A stretch of DNA of 64,000 nt from Pirellulaceae bacterium (GTDB lineage Bacteria > Planctomycetota > Planctomycetia > Pirellulales > Pirellulaceae), in the NCBI GenBank assembly GCA_029243025.1, contig JAQWSU010000027.1:54681-118680 (forward strand). The letters are read 5' to 3'. Shown piece after piece: positions 36,631-45,965 of this stretch (within the stretch, counting starts at the first letter, position 1; each line of letters begins with the position of its first letter). Both the position numbers and the translations under genes were made by a program. The notes beneath the pieces are model-generated. The model made no database searches. It was not told where the DNA came from and saw nothing but the letters and a program-made list of their open reading frames with translations.

Positions 36631-38625
36631 ATGGAACCACACCAAATGAAATATCTGACCATCCTTGCCGCCGTCTGTCTGTTGATGGTCCCGTCCGTTA
36701 CCTCGGCGCAACGTGACTCGCCGCAAAAGATCTCACCCAACCCGAATCCAGAGGGTAATTTAATAAATGTTCAGTCAAATAACGCTTTTAATAATGAAGA
36801 GTTTTTAAACAACGGTGTGATCTCGATCGAACGCCATGCTTGGTTTAATAACCAAGAATCCGGTAGATTTGTGAACAACGGCTATTTGGGAGTGAAAAGC
36901 AGGGTGTTTAACTTCGGCCAAATTGAAATCTCCGATACCGGAGTTCTTGAAAACAATGAATGGGGGCAATTTGTCAGTGGCCATAAATTGGTAAATCGCG
37001 GCTGGATCCAAAACAGATCGCTTTTTGGTGTGAATAGTGGGGCCACATTCGACAACTACGGTACGCTGGACAACTACTACGGTGAATATGGACCGGGTGG
37101 AAACCAACATTCTATTTTCGATAACAACGGAACGTTCAACAACTATGGTGGGGTTGTTAACAAGGGGGGGTGGCAAAATGATCAGGACGGCAGGCTCATC
37201 AACCACCAAGGTGCCACGTTTGACAACTGGAGCGATGGAGCGGAAGACTTTAACGGTTGGTTTTTGAATTCCAAAACGATTGAAAATTTTGGTGCTTTTA
37301 ACAACGTCGGCGTTTTTGAAAATTACGGTGCAATTGTTAACCATTCCACCTTCACCAACGACGGCAATCTCAAAAACGCGGACGGGAATACGTTAGAAAC
37401 TGCAACCGGCGGCACGCTGACCAACGGCGGCATAATGACGAATAGCGGTACGTTAACCTTTCGGACTGGCTCTACGTTCGACAACACTGGTGGCAGGCTG
37501 ACTAATTCCGGTGGTCGGATCGAATCGTATATCGACGATCATTACTTCGCCCTGGTGGATTCCAAGAACGCTAACTTTGTGAGGGGGACGGTCAATCTGG
37601 AGTCGGGCACCACGTTTGCCAATTACGCCAACATGACCATCACCGGCACGCTCAACAACGCGGCCGGGATGACGCTAGAAAATGGAACCGGCGGCACGCT
37701 GAGCAACGACGGCATAATGACCAATAACGGTACGTTAACCTTTCGGACTGGATCTACGTTCGACAACACTGGTGGCAAGCTGACCAATGCCAGTGGTCGG
37801 ATCGAATCGTATATCGACGATTATTACTTCGCCCTGGCGGATTCCAGTAACGCTAACTTTGTGGGGGGAACGGTCAATCTCGAGTCGGGCACCACGTTTG
37901 CCAATTACGCCAACATGACCGCCACCGGTAATCTCAACAACGCGGCCGGGATGACGCTAGAAAATGGAACCGGCGGCACGCTGACCAACAACGGCACGCT
38001 GACCAACGACGGCGCGCTGGTCAACGAGGGCATCCTGTTCAACCACGGCACGCTGGACAACTCTCTCGAAGGCACGCTGACCAACAACGGCACGATCGAC
38101 ATGTTTTGGGTTGGAGAGTTTACCAACAACGGTACATTAAACGGTAGTGGCACCATCATAGGTCGCTACACCGACCACGGCCAAACCAAACCGGGGAACT
38201 CGGCTGGCGTGATGACGATTGACGGCGATTATTTCAAGGTTGAAGGGAGCAAAGAGATTGAACTGGGCGGCTTGTTCGATGGAGATGGGGACAAAGCCCT
38301 TACCGAACACGACTGGCTGGAGGTGACGGGCGACGCCGAACTGTCCGGTACGTTGGATGTCAAATTGATTGACGGGTTTGACCTTGACCGTGGCAACGTG
38401 TTCAACTTCCTTCGCGTCGGCGGAATCCTCTCGGGCCAATACGATGGACTGAGCGAAGGCGATCTGGTCGGCAACTTCGGCGGTCAGGATCTGTTCATCA
38501 CTTACGGTGGTGGCGACGGGAACGATGTGGCCTTGTTTACCAATGCCGTTCCTGAGCCGACGACAACGGTTCTGATCTGGACGATGCTGGCCGGGCTGGG
38601 GATGACTGTCAGGCGACGGCGGTAG
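36631..38625 (+). CDS. Repeat-rich PEP-CTERM protein
   Basis: About 664 aa from the ATG at 36631; a second ATG at 36646 is possible, and the upstream open frame to 36577 is not needed. A signal peptide ends VTSAQ. Residues about 30-500 are dense in short Asn/Gly-rich beta units of the type F.N.G.., N.GT..N and L.NNGTLTN, as in beta-helix passenger domains. They include a 94-residue unit repeated nearly identically. A more compact autotransporter-like region follows (KPGNSAGVMTIDGDYFKVEGSKEIELGG), and the tail is VPEPTTTVLIWTMLAGLGMTVRRRR, a PEP-CTERM signal. Probably a surface-attached fibrous protein. Confidence 0.88.
   Translation: MEPHQMKYLTILAAVCLLMVPSVTSAQRDSPQKISPNPNPEGNLINVQSNNAFNNEEFLNNGVISIERHAWFNNQESGRFVNNGYLGVKSRVFNFGQIEISDTGVLENNEWGQFVSGHKLVNRGWIQNRSLFGVNSGATFDNYGTLDNYYGEYGPGGNQHSIFDNNGTFNNYGGVVNKGGWQNDQDGRLINHQGATFDNWSDGAEDFNGWFLNSKTIENFGAFNNVGVFENYGAIVNHSTFTNDGNLKNADGNTLETATGGTLTNGGIMTNSGTLTFRTGSTFDNTGGRLTNSGGRIESYIDDHYFALVDSKNANFVRGTVNLESGTTFANYANMTITGTLNNAAGMTLENGTGGTLSNDGIMTNNGTLTFRTGSTFDNTGGKLTNASGRIESYIDDYYFALADSSNANFVGGTVNLESGTTFANYANMTATGNLNNAAGMTLENGTGGTLTNNGTLTNDGALVNEGILFNHGTLDNSLEGTLTNNGTIDMFWVGEFTNNGTLNGSGTIIGRYTDHGQTKPGNSAGVMTIDGDYFKVEGSKEIELGGLFDGDGDKALTEHDWLEVTGDAELSGTLDVKLIDGFDLDRGNVFNFLRVGGILSGQYDGLSEGDLVGNFGGQDLFITYGGGDGNDVALFTNAVPEPTTTVLIWTMLAGLGMTVRRRR
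37404..38000 (+). repeat. 282-bp coding tandem repeat
   Basis: The unit beginning AACCGGCGGCACGCTGA recurs at 37404, 37686 and 37968, exactly 282 bases (94 codons) apart. The first two copies are full and differ by scattered substitutions. The third is truncated after about 30 bases and leads into short LTNNGTLTN units. Confidence 0.93.
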
Positions 38626-38703
38626 TTTGAGACGTATAACCAACCAACGACCCCGGTTAAACGCCGTGGTTTTTCATGCGCTCATAGGGGTTGTGGATAG
38701 CCG

Positions 38704-38717
38704 GGTGTCGCGACACC
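38704..38717. repeat. 14-bp perfect palindrome
   Basis: GGTGTCGCGACACC is self-complementary and extends to CCG/CGG with a one-base offset. It lies about 80 bases after the PEP-CTERM stop. It could be a weak transcription terminator arm or a protein-binding site; there is no T run. Confidence 0.5.
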
Positions 38718-38745
38718 TCGGGTGCTGAACTGAGCCTTGTTCACC

Positions 38746-38802
38746 GCAAATTGACAAGCACACGACACACGTTTTGCCGTGCAGTTCGTTTGTCAAATTT
38801 GC
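38746..38802. other. Long imperfect hairpin in intergenic region
   Basis: GCAAATTGACAA (38746-38757) pairs with TTGTCAAATTTGC (ending 38802) with one bulged base, and CACG/CGTG pair further in. The rest of 38626-39056 shows no gene. It sits between the convergent PEP-CTERM and CRTAC1 genes, so it may be a terminator or an mRNA 3' structure. Confidence 0.4.
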
Positions 38803-39056
38803 CGTGGGCTAATCATAATCCGTGTGTCGGGGGTTCGGGTCGCTCCTCCACCACTTGAATCTTGACCAGGTCAAGTTATCCGCACGACGACGAGCTTCAG
38901 CGTGCGTTGCCAATCCTTAAGGGCCACCTGGCTGATGGTTGAAGAAAATTGAGACGGATGGATTCATGGGAATTGCATCCGTTCAACAGAAAGTAGACCT
39001 TGCGGTTGTTGATGAGCTGGCGTGCTGTCGTCTCAGCGGAGCTCGATCAGGGGCGG

Positions 39057-40949
39057 TTAGTTCGGCTGCTCAATCACGTGCAGTTGATTAATTTGTATCC
39101 CCTTGACGGTTTGATGTTGACCGTCGGGCCATTCAATTTCGACGGATTTCACCTGATCTGACTTTCCTAATCCAAAAGTAATTGGCAGCTCAACTTGAGA
39201 GAGATAGCTGCGAGTCGGCATCACCGATCGGATCAGTTTTCGATTTGAGTCTAAGTTGACTATCACGCGGGCTCCAATGGCATCGTGGTTGCAATGACGA
39301 CCAATCAGCTTTAACCGCAAAAAGTTGTGGTTTAGATCTTGGTCGTTTCGCAAAAGCAAAGGGGATCCACCGATTTGAGTCAGCAAGACGTCGAGATCAC
39401 CATCTTGATCAATATCTGCGAAGGAAGCGCCGCGGCCGACGATCGGAGTGCCGAACTGGTCCCCCAATTGTTGAGAAGTCATGGCGACGAATTCGGAAGA
39501 TCCGCTCTCGCCTGCATTCCAGAATAACCGTGTCGGTTGTTGATAATGTTGACTGGACTGCACGCTGTTAATTTCGGTTTCAAGATGACCGCTCGCTGCA
39601 AGTAGGTCCAGACGGCCATCCAGATCAACGTCTAGGAAGCAAAGTCCAAAGGAAAGGTCCGATCGGGTGGGCGGCCCGAGACCTGTGGGAATCGCATCGT
39701 CGGTGAATAGGAGAGACTGATTGTCGCAGATGTAGAGGCCGGTCATTTCATTGGCGAAGTTCGCGATTGCAATCCCAATGCAGTCATCGTTTCGAAATTG
39801 AGCGGCGTCAATTCCCATTGCGCCACGAGCCTTTCCTTGTGCATCAAATGCGACGCCTGCGTCAATCGCAATTTCATCAAAAGTTCCGTCTCGTCGGTTA
39901 ATGAAAATAAGGTTGCGGACTGTGTCATTGGCGACCACTAAATCGATCCAGCCATCGCGGTTGAGGTCGATTGGTGCGATGCCCAGGCTTTTCGCTAACG
40001 GAACGCCTGTTGTGGAGTTAATCTGTTCAACGCCACTGCTGGCGGATATATCGGTGAAGTGATCGCCATCATTCCGGAATAAGTACGGTTGTGCCCCGGC
40101 AAACGACGTTGGCGGACCATACGCTCGTCCGATTCCTGTGAGTTGAAAATCTTGTGCTGCGTCGATTTCCCGTGTCCATTGGACATAGTTGCAAACGAAC
40201 AGGTCCAGATCGCCATCATTATCGAAATCGATCCAGCCGCTGCTTGTGCTCCAGCGGTCGTCATCGCCAGCAACGCCCATGCTTTCAGTCACGTCCACAA
40301 AGGTGCCAGCTTGGTTTTGAAACAAACGGTTTTGGTGGACTCCTGTCAAATAAACGTCGACGAAGCCATCGTTGTCGTAGTCGCCCACGGCGACACCCAT
40401 ACCGAACATGCGTGTTGCCAGACCCGCGGTTTCGGTGACGTCCTGGAAATTGCCATCACCGTCGTTGGCGTAGAGTCGAGTTGTCGCTTCTGGGTTCTCA
40501 CCTCGTGAGTCCCAGGGCCAACGTTGTGAATTGACCAGCAAGATATCTTGGTCGCCATCATGATCAAAATCGAGAAACGCGCAGCCGCCGCCCATCGTCT
40601 CCGGTAAGAGTTTCTCACCGGTAGCACCGTTTTCGTGCAGGAACGTCAGGCCGGCGGCTTGGGTGATGTCGGTGAACGGTGTTGGAGGAACTGGCGCAGA
40701 TTGAACATCTCGTACCTCCGGCAGCGTGATCGTCGGATCTGTATCCGCGACGACCTCTGGATCGCGGTTCAAATAGATCACGATTGCTCCCACGACAACC
40801 ACCAAGCCAATAATGATTATGAAGGATCGTCGGAAGGCGCGTCCAATAACGGCATCGTCTGAACGGCCGACGTCGGTTGGATCGTTCGTCAGTTCACTAG
40901 GGGGTGGAGGCTTCAAGGACAGGTTCCCGCTCTGGAAGGCGAAGAGCAT
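39057..40949 (-). CDS. Membrane-anchored CRTAC1-family protein
   Basis: A 630-aa protein with an N-terminal anchor (about residues 45-64, FIIIIGLVVVVGAIVIYL), an FG-GAP/VCBS propeller rich in DxDxDG loops (FLDFDHDGDQDILLVN, VGDYDNDGFVDVYLTG, DFDNDGDLDLFVCNY, DLDGRLDLLAASG) and a C-terminal ASPIC/UnbV domain (IGARVIVNLDSNRKLIRSVMPTRSYLSQVELPITFGLG). The ATG at 40949 lies 53 bases inside the end of the cytochrome gene, in another frame. No later ATG precedes the anchor, so the overlap is probably real. Its location next to a heme protein suggests a shared envelope complex. Confidence 0.86.
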   Translation of the reverse strand: MLFAFQSGNLSLKPPPPSELTNDPTDVGRSDDAVIGRAFRRSFIIIIGLVVVVGAIVIYLNRDPEVVADTDPTITLPEVRDVQSAPVPPTPFTDITQAAGLTFLHENGATGEKLLPETMGGGCAFLDFDHDGDQDILLVNSQRWPWDSRGENPEATTRLYANDGDGNFQDVTETAGLATRMFGMGVAVGDYDNDGFVDVYLTGVHQNRLFQNQAGTFVDVTESMGVAGDDDRWSTSSGWIDFDNDGDLDLFVCNYVQWTREIDAAQDFQLTGIGRAYGPPTSFAGAQPYLFRNDGDHFTDISASSGVEQINSTTGVPLAKSLGIAPIDLNRDGWIDLVVANDTVRNLIFINRRDGTFDEIAIDAGVAFDAQGKARGAMGIDAAQFRNDDCIGIAIANFANEMTGLYICDNQSLLFTDDAIPTGLGPPTRSDLSFGLCFLDVDLDGRLDLLAASGHLETEINSVQSSQHYQQPTRLFWNAGESGSSEFVAMTSQQLGDQFGTPIVGRGASFADIDQDGDLDVLLTQIGGSPLLLRNDQDLNHNFLRLKLIGRHCNHDAIGARVIVNLDSNRKLIRSVMPTRSYLSQVELPITFGLGKSDQVKSVEIEWPDGQHQTVKGIQINQLHVIEQPN

Positions 40950-43791
40950 CAGTTGATGCCGTAGGTGGGGATGGGGAGATGCTTCGTAAAAGGTCGTAAA
41001 CCACTACGGCGTTGGCGGCATGATTGGCCGCTGGATAACGTTGTCGTGCGGCAGCGACGGCCCGGTCGCGGGCGTTGTCGTCGGGCTTGTATTTCAAGTG
41101 CATCTGTTGGTGATGGGTTTGCTGGGACGCATCGCCCTTGGCAGCGTAAAGTAATTGCAAATTGTAATGAGCTGTCACGTTTTCAGGGTCAATGACGAGC
41201 GTTCTTTGAAACCATGTAATGGATTCGTCAATGAGTTGATCTTTTTCGGCTCGCCGACTTTCACCTCGCATTGCCCGCGATTTCTCGAACAGCGTCTGAC
41301 CGAGCAGATTAATGATCTCGTAATCCTGGCTGAAGTCAAAGCCTCGGTCAATCTGTTCTTGCGTGCGTTCTTCGAGGATGCTTCGGAAGTTTTCTTCGGC
41401 CTCGTCAAGCCTTCCTTGTTGTCGATTGACTAAACCGCTTAGCCAGGCGAGCGTCCAAGCAGGTGGAGGCGGGTTGGTGTGCTGGGCGGCTTGTCGAATT
41501 GCAGTCGTTGCTTCGTCCAATCGCCCTTCACGAAACAAAACTCTAGCCAGGTTAAGAGGGCCGTCGTACCGATTCAATTTGGCGACTTGTTCAAAGGCTT
41601 CGGACGCTTGGCGAAGCTCAGCTTTTCCTTTTAGTAATGATCCAATCCCGTAGTCGTTCCATCGCTGCCAAACGGGAATCCTATTCGGACTCTCGAAGGC
41701 TTGGATTTGGTCAGCCGATGCGGTCCCCCCGACGACGGGCAGCAAGATGCGATCTTCCGCTAAAGTCGTGATCGGTAGGTCGTTGTGATATCGATCGGGA
41801 GTGGCCTCCTGTCCAATCGATGGATCCTCCAAGGATAAGTGCTTGGCAACGATACGCATATATTCTTGGTTGAATTTTCGATATTGAAGCTTGACCTCAA
41901 TTTCCAGTGGTGCCGTGCTGCCCACCGGTACGTCGAGACCATAGTGTACGGTCTGACCGGCCCCCGGTGGAATTTGATGGTTGTAAAGTGGAATGAAGAT
42001 GTCCTGAGCGTTACGGCGATTGATTCGATAACCTTCACGGTCAAGCATGAATACGTTGACAAAATGACTCCAAGGATCGACTTCACTCTGTTGGTCGAGT
42101 TGTCCACTGCGGCCGACGATTTTTCCTTCTTGACGAGCAATGATCTCTAGCCAAATTTCGTTCGAGTCGGCGGTGCCCTGGGTGAAGTGGTGTCCCAGGC
42201 TGAGCGTGCGAATTACCACTTCCAGTAAATAACGTTTGCCCGGCTCCAGTTGCGGTCGATCGGGACGCAATGGTGCAACTAACTTTCCTTCAATTGTGCC
42301 ACCTTCACGGAGGCCGAAGATGTCAACACGCACGCAATCTTTGAGGAAGTCTTGATGGGCTTCTAAAACCTGAGTGTGGCCATGCCAATGCGGTAACGCC
42401 GTGTTCGCTCCGAGAAATAAATGGTTATGGATACTCGGGACAGTCGTTGTGTCGAACGGCTTGGCACCAAAGTCGTCAGACGGTTTCAGCGGCATGTGGC
42501 AGCCGTTGCAATTTTGTTCCGCCCGTTTGGGGTAGTAAAAACTTCGCGCCCCGTGTCCGGATACTCCACTGAGTAGAAATGAATCATGATGGTTTTGGCC
42601 ACGCAAGAATTTGTAGTCGTTTACCGTTTCAGGAAGATGGACTTTGTGGCAGACCGAACAGAAATCAGCTTCTTGGTGGAAGGGTTTGAGAAAGGTCTTT
42701 TTGTGAAAGGACGGTTTTGCCTTGACGAGTTGTTTGTTGACCCATTTTAAAGCTGGGTTCTTGCTGAAAGCGAACGGATAATGGAGGGGTTCTTCGATGG
42801 TGTAATCAGCATTTCCTCGGGGGCTGTTGACGTTGGTAATCGCATGGCAGACGGTGCATGTAATCCCTGCATGAGCGGTTGGATTATCAACGTCATTGAA
42901 TTGAGGATTATCCAATTGACCGGAAAAAAATGGGACAGGATCGTGGCAGCCTGCGCACCATCGTACTCGTTTCGTGTCTCCGTCCTTTTGCAAAGAGACA
43001 TCTCGCGTTTCGCGCACACTGACAAGATAGGCCGGATTGTTGAATGAGCTGAATCGGTGAGCACTTTGGGCCCAGTCGGCATGGCTGTCGGCGTGACATT
43101 CCTTGCAGTACTGGTCGTTCATTAAAACTTCTTGCGGGATGAATTTCCCCGTGTCCGTTCGTGCCAAGGAAGGCTCAAAATAGGTTTCTCCTGTTTTTGA
43201 ACCCACTTGATACCAGCCTCTGGGATCTGAACTGTGCATGGCGATCATCACGATACAAGTGGCTCCTGCTGCCGCAAGATAGCCGATTCCGAGTTTCCAC
43301 TTGATAGGTGGTCCTGCCAAACGGTGAAGCCAGTAGAACCAAAGGATTACTAAGGGACTCAGAACGTGAAGCCAATAAAAAAACTGGCGTGTCGTCGGAG
43401 AGCGAATTTCCAGCGGGCCAGCCCGCGTTAACAAGAGACCGGTCGCTAATAGGATCAGGCTGGCGAAAAATAGTGCGTAACCCATTCGGACTGCACGACG
43501 GTTCTTGCGCCGCCATGTGTTCCGCATATGATAAAATGAAAAGATGAGAAACGGAGCTATCAGTACCAAACCCAACACCAAATGCGCCAAGAACATGTAT
43601 TGATAAAAAAAGTTTTGATAGCTTCGAGAAGTTAACTCTTCAATGCAGGTGACGGTCACCAAGTAAAGGGAATTCGCACCAATCAGGGCGACCAGCAACA
43701 ACAGCACACCGAGGAGTCGGCGCAAGGCGGGAGTCACCGCCGGTTGATAGGGCGGTCGTCGGTTGTCGGTGGAGCTTCGAGAAGTGGCCAT
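40897..43791 (-). CDS. Five-heme membrane cytochrome c with TPR domain
   Basis: A 964-aa protein. Five transmembrane helices lie within residues 27-186. The periplasmic part has five CxxCH heme sites: CKECH (229), CAGCH (279), CTVCH (312), CSVCH (378) and CNGCH (428), in a cytochrome c554-like arrangement (DFCSVCHKVHLPETVNDYKFLRGQNHHDSF). A beta-rich domain (about 490-660) is followed by TPRs (EAFEQVAKLNRYDGPLNLARVLFREGRLDEA, EESITWFQRTLVIDPENVTAHYNLQLLYAAKGD). An electron-transfer role is clear; donor and acceptor are not known. It is the first gene of a unit with the overlapping CRTAC1 gene. Confidence 0.9.
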   Translation of the reverse strand: MATSRSSTDNRRPPYQPAVTPALRRLLGVLLLLVALIGANSLYLVTVTCIEELTSRSYQNFFYQYMFLAHLVLGLVLIAPFLIFSFYHMRNTWRRKNRRAVRMGYALFFASLILLATGLLLTRAGPLEIRSPTTRQFFYWLHVLSPLVILWFYWLHRLAGPPIKWKLGIGYLAAAGATCIVMIAMHSSDPRGWYQVGSKTGETYFEPSLARTDTGKFIPQEVLMNDQYCKECHADSHADWAQSAHRFSSFNNPAYLVSVRETRDVSLQKDGDTKRVRWCAGCHDPVPFFSGQLDNPQFNDVDNPTAHAGITCTVCHAITNVNSPRGNADYTIEEPLHYPFAFSKNPALKWVNKQLVKAKPSFHKKTFLKPFHQEADFCSVCHKVHLPETVNDYKFLRGQNHHDSFLLSGVSGHGARSFYYPKRAEQNCNGCHMPLKPSDDFGAKPFDTTTVPSIHNHLFLGANTALPHWHGHTQVLEAHQDFLKDCVRVDIFGLREGGTIEGKLVAPLRPDRPQLEPGKRYLLEVVIRTLSLGHHFTQGTADSNEIWLEIIARQEGKIVGRSGQLDQQSEVDPWSHFVNVFMLDREGYRINRRNAQDIFIPLYNHQIPPGAGQTVHYGLDVPVGSTAPLEIEVKLQYRKFNQEYMRIVAKHLSLEDPSIGQEATPDRYHNDLPITTLAEDRILLPVVGGTASADQIQAFESPNRIPVWQRWNDYGIGSLLKGKAELRQASEAFEQVAKLNRYDGPLNLARVLFREGRLDEATTAIRQAAQHTNPPPPAWTLAWLSGLVNRQQGRLDEAEENFRSILEERTQEQIDRGFDFSQDYEIINLLGQTLFEKSRAMRGESRRAEKDQLIDESITWFQRTLVIDPENVTAHYNLQLLYAAKGDASQQTHHQQMHLKYKPDDNARDRAVAAARQRYPAANHAANAVVVYDLLRSISPSPPTASTDALRLPEREPVLEASTP

Positions 43792-44140
43792 CGGTGGCTT
43801 CAGTGGATTCCTCGAAAGAAGGGATCGAGGGCGGTAACTCCCGGGATCCGAACGATGGGCGAACGCCTAAGTTGGGTCGGGTCGTGGACAAACCGCCTCT
43901 TCAGTTTCAGACTATTCTAGGCCGGGTGCGGTGTCAAACCTATCATACGGCTTCGACCTCCTGTCAGAGCCGCACTGAATGCCCCTGCGGTCGTGAAAGG
44001 ACACTTTGGTACTATGTCGCTGTCCTTGATCCGCAAAGGTGGCATAATCAGCGCCGTCAGCGGGACCCCTGGCCAGGGTGCGACCCGGTTACTAAGATCG
44101 TCAGCAACGCTTTCGAGCCCTGTTTCAGAGAACCTCTGTT
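43792..44140. other. Divergent intergenic region
   Basis: A 349-base spacer between the cytochrome gene (minus) and the nitrilase-family gene (plus); it must carry promoters for both. A plus-strand open frame crosses it without domain or ribosome site. Just before the ATG at 44141, CAGAG-AAC-CTCTG forms a 5-bp hairpin overlapping the AGAG ribosome-binding stretch. No clear sigma-70 boxes were identified. Confidence 0.45.
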
Positions 44141-45160
44141 ATGAATCGCGAACGTTACTACGCAGCGGCATGTCAGCTTGATATGCCGCATCCCACGAGT
44201 CGCAATGAAATTTGTGGTCGGGTCGACCGGATGTTGGCAATGATTGATAACGCCGTCATTGGTTACGAGCCGTTTTTTGATATTCGATTGGTGACGTTTC
44301 CGGAATTCGCGCACGCCGCCCCAATTTTTCCCACGGTGGACAAGCTTCATGCTCGCTTGGCCGTGCCGATTCCAAACGAGCATACCGACCGTTACCAGGC
44401 GAAATGTCGTGACTTGGGGATTTATGTGCAGACGGGATCCTTTCTCGAGTTAGATGATCGTTGGCCCGGACATGTGTTTAACACGACTTGTTTGATCGGA
44501 CCGGATGGGATTTTGGCCAAGTATCGAAAAGTCCATACCTGGGTACCCTGGGAGGTGCACACGAGTCCGCATGATTTAGAGGGATACGATGAGCCCCTAT
44601 TCCCCGTGGCAGAGACACCGATCGGACGGATCGGTGCTGCGATTTGCTATGACTGGCTGTTTCCGGAAGCGATACGGCAACTCGGGCTTGCCAACGCTGA
44701 AGTCATCGTGCGCGTATCGGCTTACATGGATCCGTGGGGTACCCAGCAGCCGATGGATTGGTGGACATCGATCAATCGAGTGCGTGCCATTGAAAATCTG
44801 GCCTACGTCGTCGCTTGCAATCAGGGATCGAGCGCGGCGAATTATCCTCCGTTTAGTTGGCCCGGTGGCAGTATGATTGTCGACTACGATGGCCGGATTC
44901 TCTCGCAGGCAAATCCAGGTCCGGGGGAACAGATCGTGGTGGGGCCGATCGATCTTGCCGCCTTGCGGCATGAACGCAAGCGGCGTCGAGGGCATCACAT
45001 GCTGTCTCAGTTGAGAATGGAAGCTTATTCTCGTTATCAGCAGAATTACTATCCAGCTGAGTCATTTCAACAGCCGCCGGTGATCGAGGAAAACGAAAAA
45101 CGCATGCGGAAAGGTCGATCTTCCCTGGCGGGCGACCAAGACGAGCGGGCAAACGACTGA
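44141..45160 (+). CDS. Carbon-nitrogen hydrolase (nitrilase superfamily)
   Basis: A 339-aa cytoplasmic hydrolase of nitriles, amides or carbamoyl compounds. The Glu-Lys-Cys triad is visible: Glu in LVTFPEFAHAAP, Lys in ILAKYRKVHTW, and Cys in GAAICYDWLFPEAIRQL. The supporting segment INRVRAIENLAYVVACNQG is also present. Length is at the upper end for amidases. The tail after about residue 300 (KRMRKGRSSLAGDQDERAND) is charged and probably disordered. The substrate cannot be deduced; the WVPWEVHTSPHDLEGYDE segment is unlike the well-known NIT1/omega-amidase groups. It is followed by an unrelated gene on the same strand 43 bases later. Confidence 0.9.
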   Translation: MNRERYYAAACQLDMPHPTSRNEICGRVDRMLAMIDNAVIGYEPFFDIRLVTFPEFAHAAPIFPTVDKLHARLAVPIPNEHTDRYQAKCRDLGIYVQTGSFLELDDRWPGHVFNTTCLIGPDGILAKYRKVHTWVPWEVHTSPHDLEGYDEPLFPVAETPIGRIGAAICYDWLFPEAIRQLGLANAEVIVRVSAYMDPWGTQQPMDWWTSINRVRAIENLAYVVACNQGSSAANYPPFSWPGGSMIVDYDGRILSQANPGPGEQIVVGPIDLAALRHERKRRRGHHMLSQLRMEAYSRYQQNYYPAESFQQPPVIEENEKRMRKGRSSLAGDQDERAND

Positions 45161-45203
45161 CGAATGAGACCCGCAGGGACATTTAATATGCTAATTTGGT
45201 CCT

Positions 45204-45965
45204 ATGGCAATTCGGCTAATCAATATCGCAACGTTTGACCAAGTGGCGGATGCCTACGTGTTTCGCAATCAGTTGGAAAGGCGAGGCATTACCGCAGTGG
45301 TGCACGAATCGAGTGTGGCCAGTGCGTTGTGGCGTTTAAACGTTGCCGGAGGCGGTGCGAAACTTCAAGTCCACTCGGCTGATGCGAGCAAAGCGCGAGC
45401 GATTTTGTTAGCCCATCTCACTCCTGAAGTTGGGTCAGACCTTTCTCAGTTTTGGCGATGTGAATCTTGTGAGGAGATTGTAGATCCCGGATTTGACGTT
45501 TGCTGGTCGTGTTCGAAATCTCGTGGCGAGGTCGAGGATCAGGGATTTCAGCCTACGCTCGCAACGGTCGGCATTGCGGGAGTTGATCTTGAGGATGAGT
45601 CGCAAGATTGTCCACCGCTTGCCATTACTCGTTCGCCCGCTGAGTCGATGGAAGTGGCAAGCAATGCCTCCGGTCAGGCCGTTGCCGCTTCGGTTGCCGC
45701 TCACGATCCAACCCGAATTGTGGTCGAGAATTCGGCTCAAGCCGCAGATGAAATGGTGATGCGAGCCTGGCGGGCTGCGATTATGGGATTGTTCCTTTGT
45801 CCGCCGTTGGTGAACATTTATTCGATGGCTCTGTTAGTTCGTGTTGGTTTCGGGGTTGCGAAAATCTCACCCAAGGCGAGTCGTCGGTTTTATGCCGCGA
45901 TAGGCGTTAATTTGCTGTCTACCCTGTCGCTTGGGTTTTACCGCTGGGTCGAGTTGTTCGAATAG
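45204..45965 (+). CDS. DUF2007-like protein with zinc ribbon and membrane tail
   Basis: A 253-aa protein. Residues 5-75 (NIATFDQVADAYVFRNQLERRGITAVVHES...LQVHSADASKARAIL) match the DUF2007-type signal-transducing domain, thought to bind small molecules or proteins. Residues about 85-105 form a zinc ribbon (CESCEEIVDPGFDVCWSC). An acidic linker precedes two hydrophobic helices (about 190-245). It could sense or scaffold something at the membrane. No ribosome site is obvious before the ATG at 45204. Function is unknown. Confidence 0.75.
   Translation: MAIRLINIATFDQVADAYVFRNQLERRGITAVVHESSVASALWRLNVAGGGAKLQVHSADASKARAILLAHLTPEVGSDLSQFWRCESCEEIVDPGFDVCWSCSKSRGEVEDQGFQPTLATVGIAGVDLEDESQDCPPLAITRSPAESMEVASNASGQAVAASVAAHDPTRIVVENSAQAADEMVMRAWRAAIMGLFLCPPLVNIYSMALLVRVGFGVAKISPKASRRFYAAIGVNLLSTLSLGFYRWVELFE

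Noticed and set aside
36631..38625. CRISPR array suggested by repeated segments
   Set aside because: The 282-bp units are contiguous coding repeats without spacers, in frame with a PEP-CTERM protein.
44126..44138. Regulatory hairpin over the nitrilase ribosome site
   Set aside because: A 5-bp stem is too short to claim regulation; noted only in the intergenic entry.
43794..44140. 116-codon plus-strand frame in the divergent spacer
   Set aside because: It overlaps the promoter region of two genes and has no domain or ribosome site.
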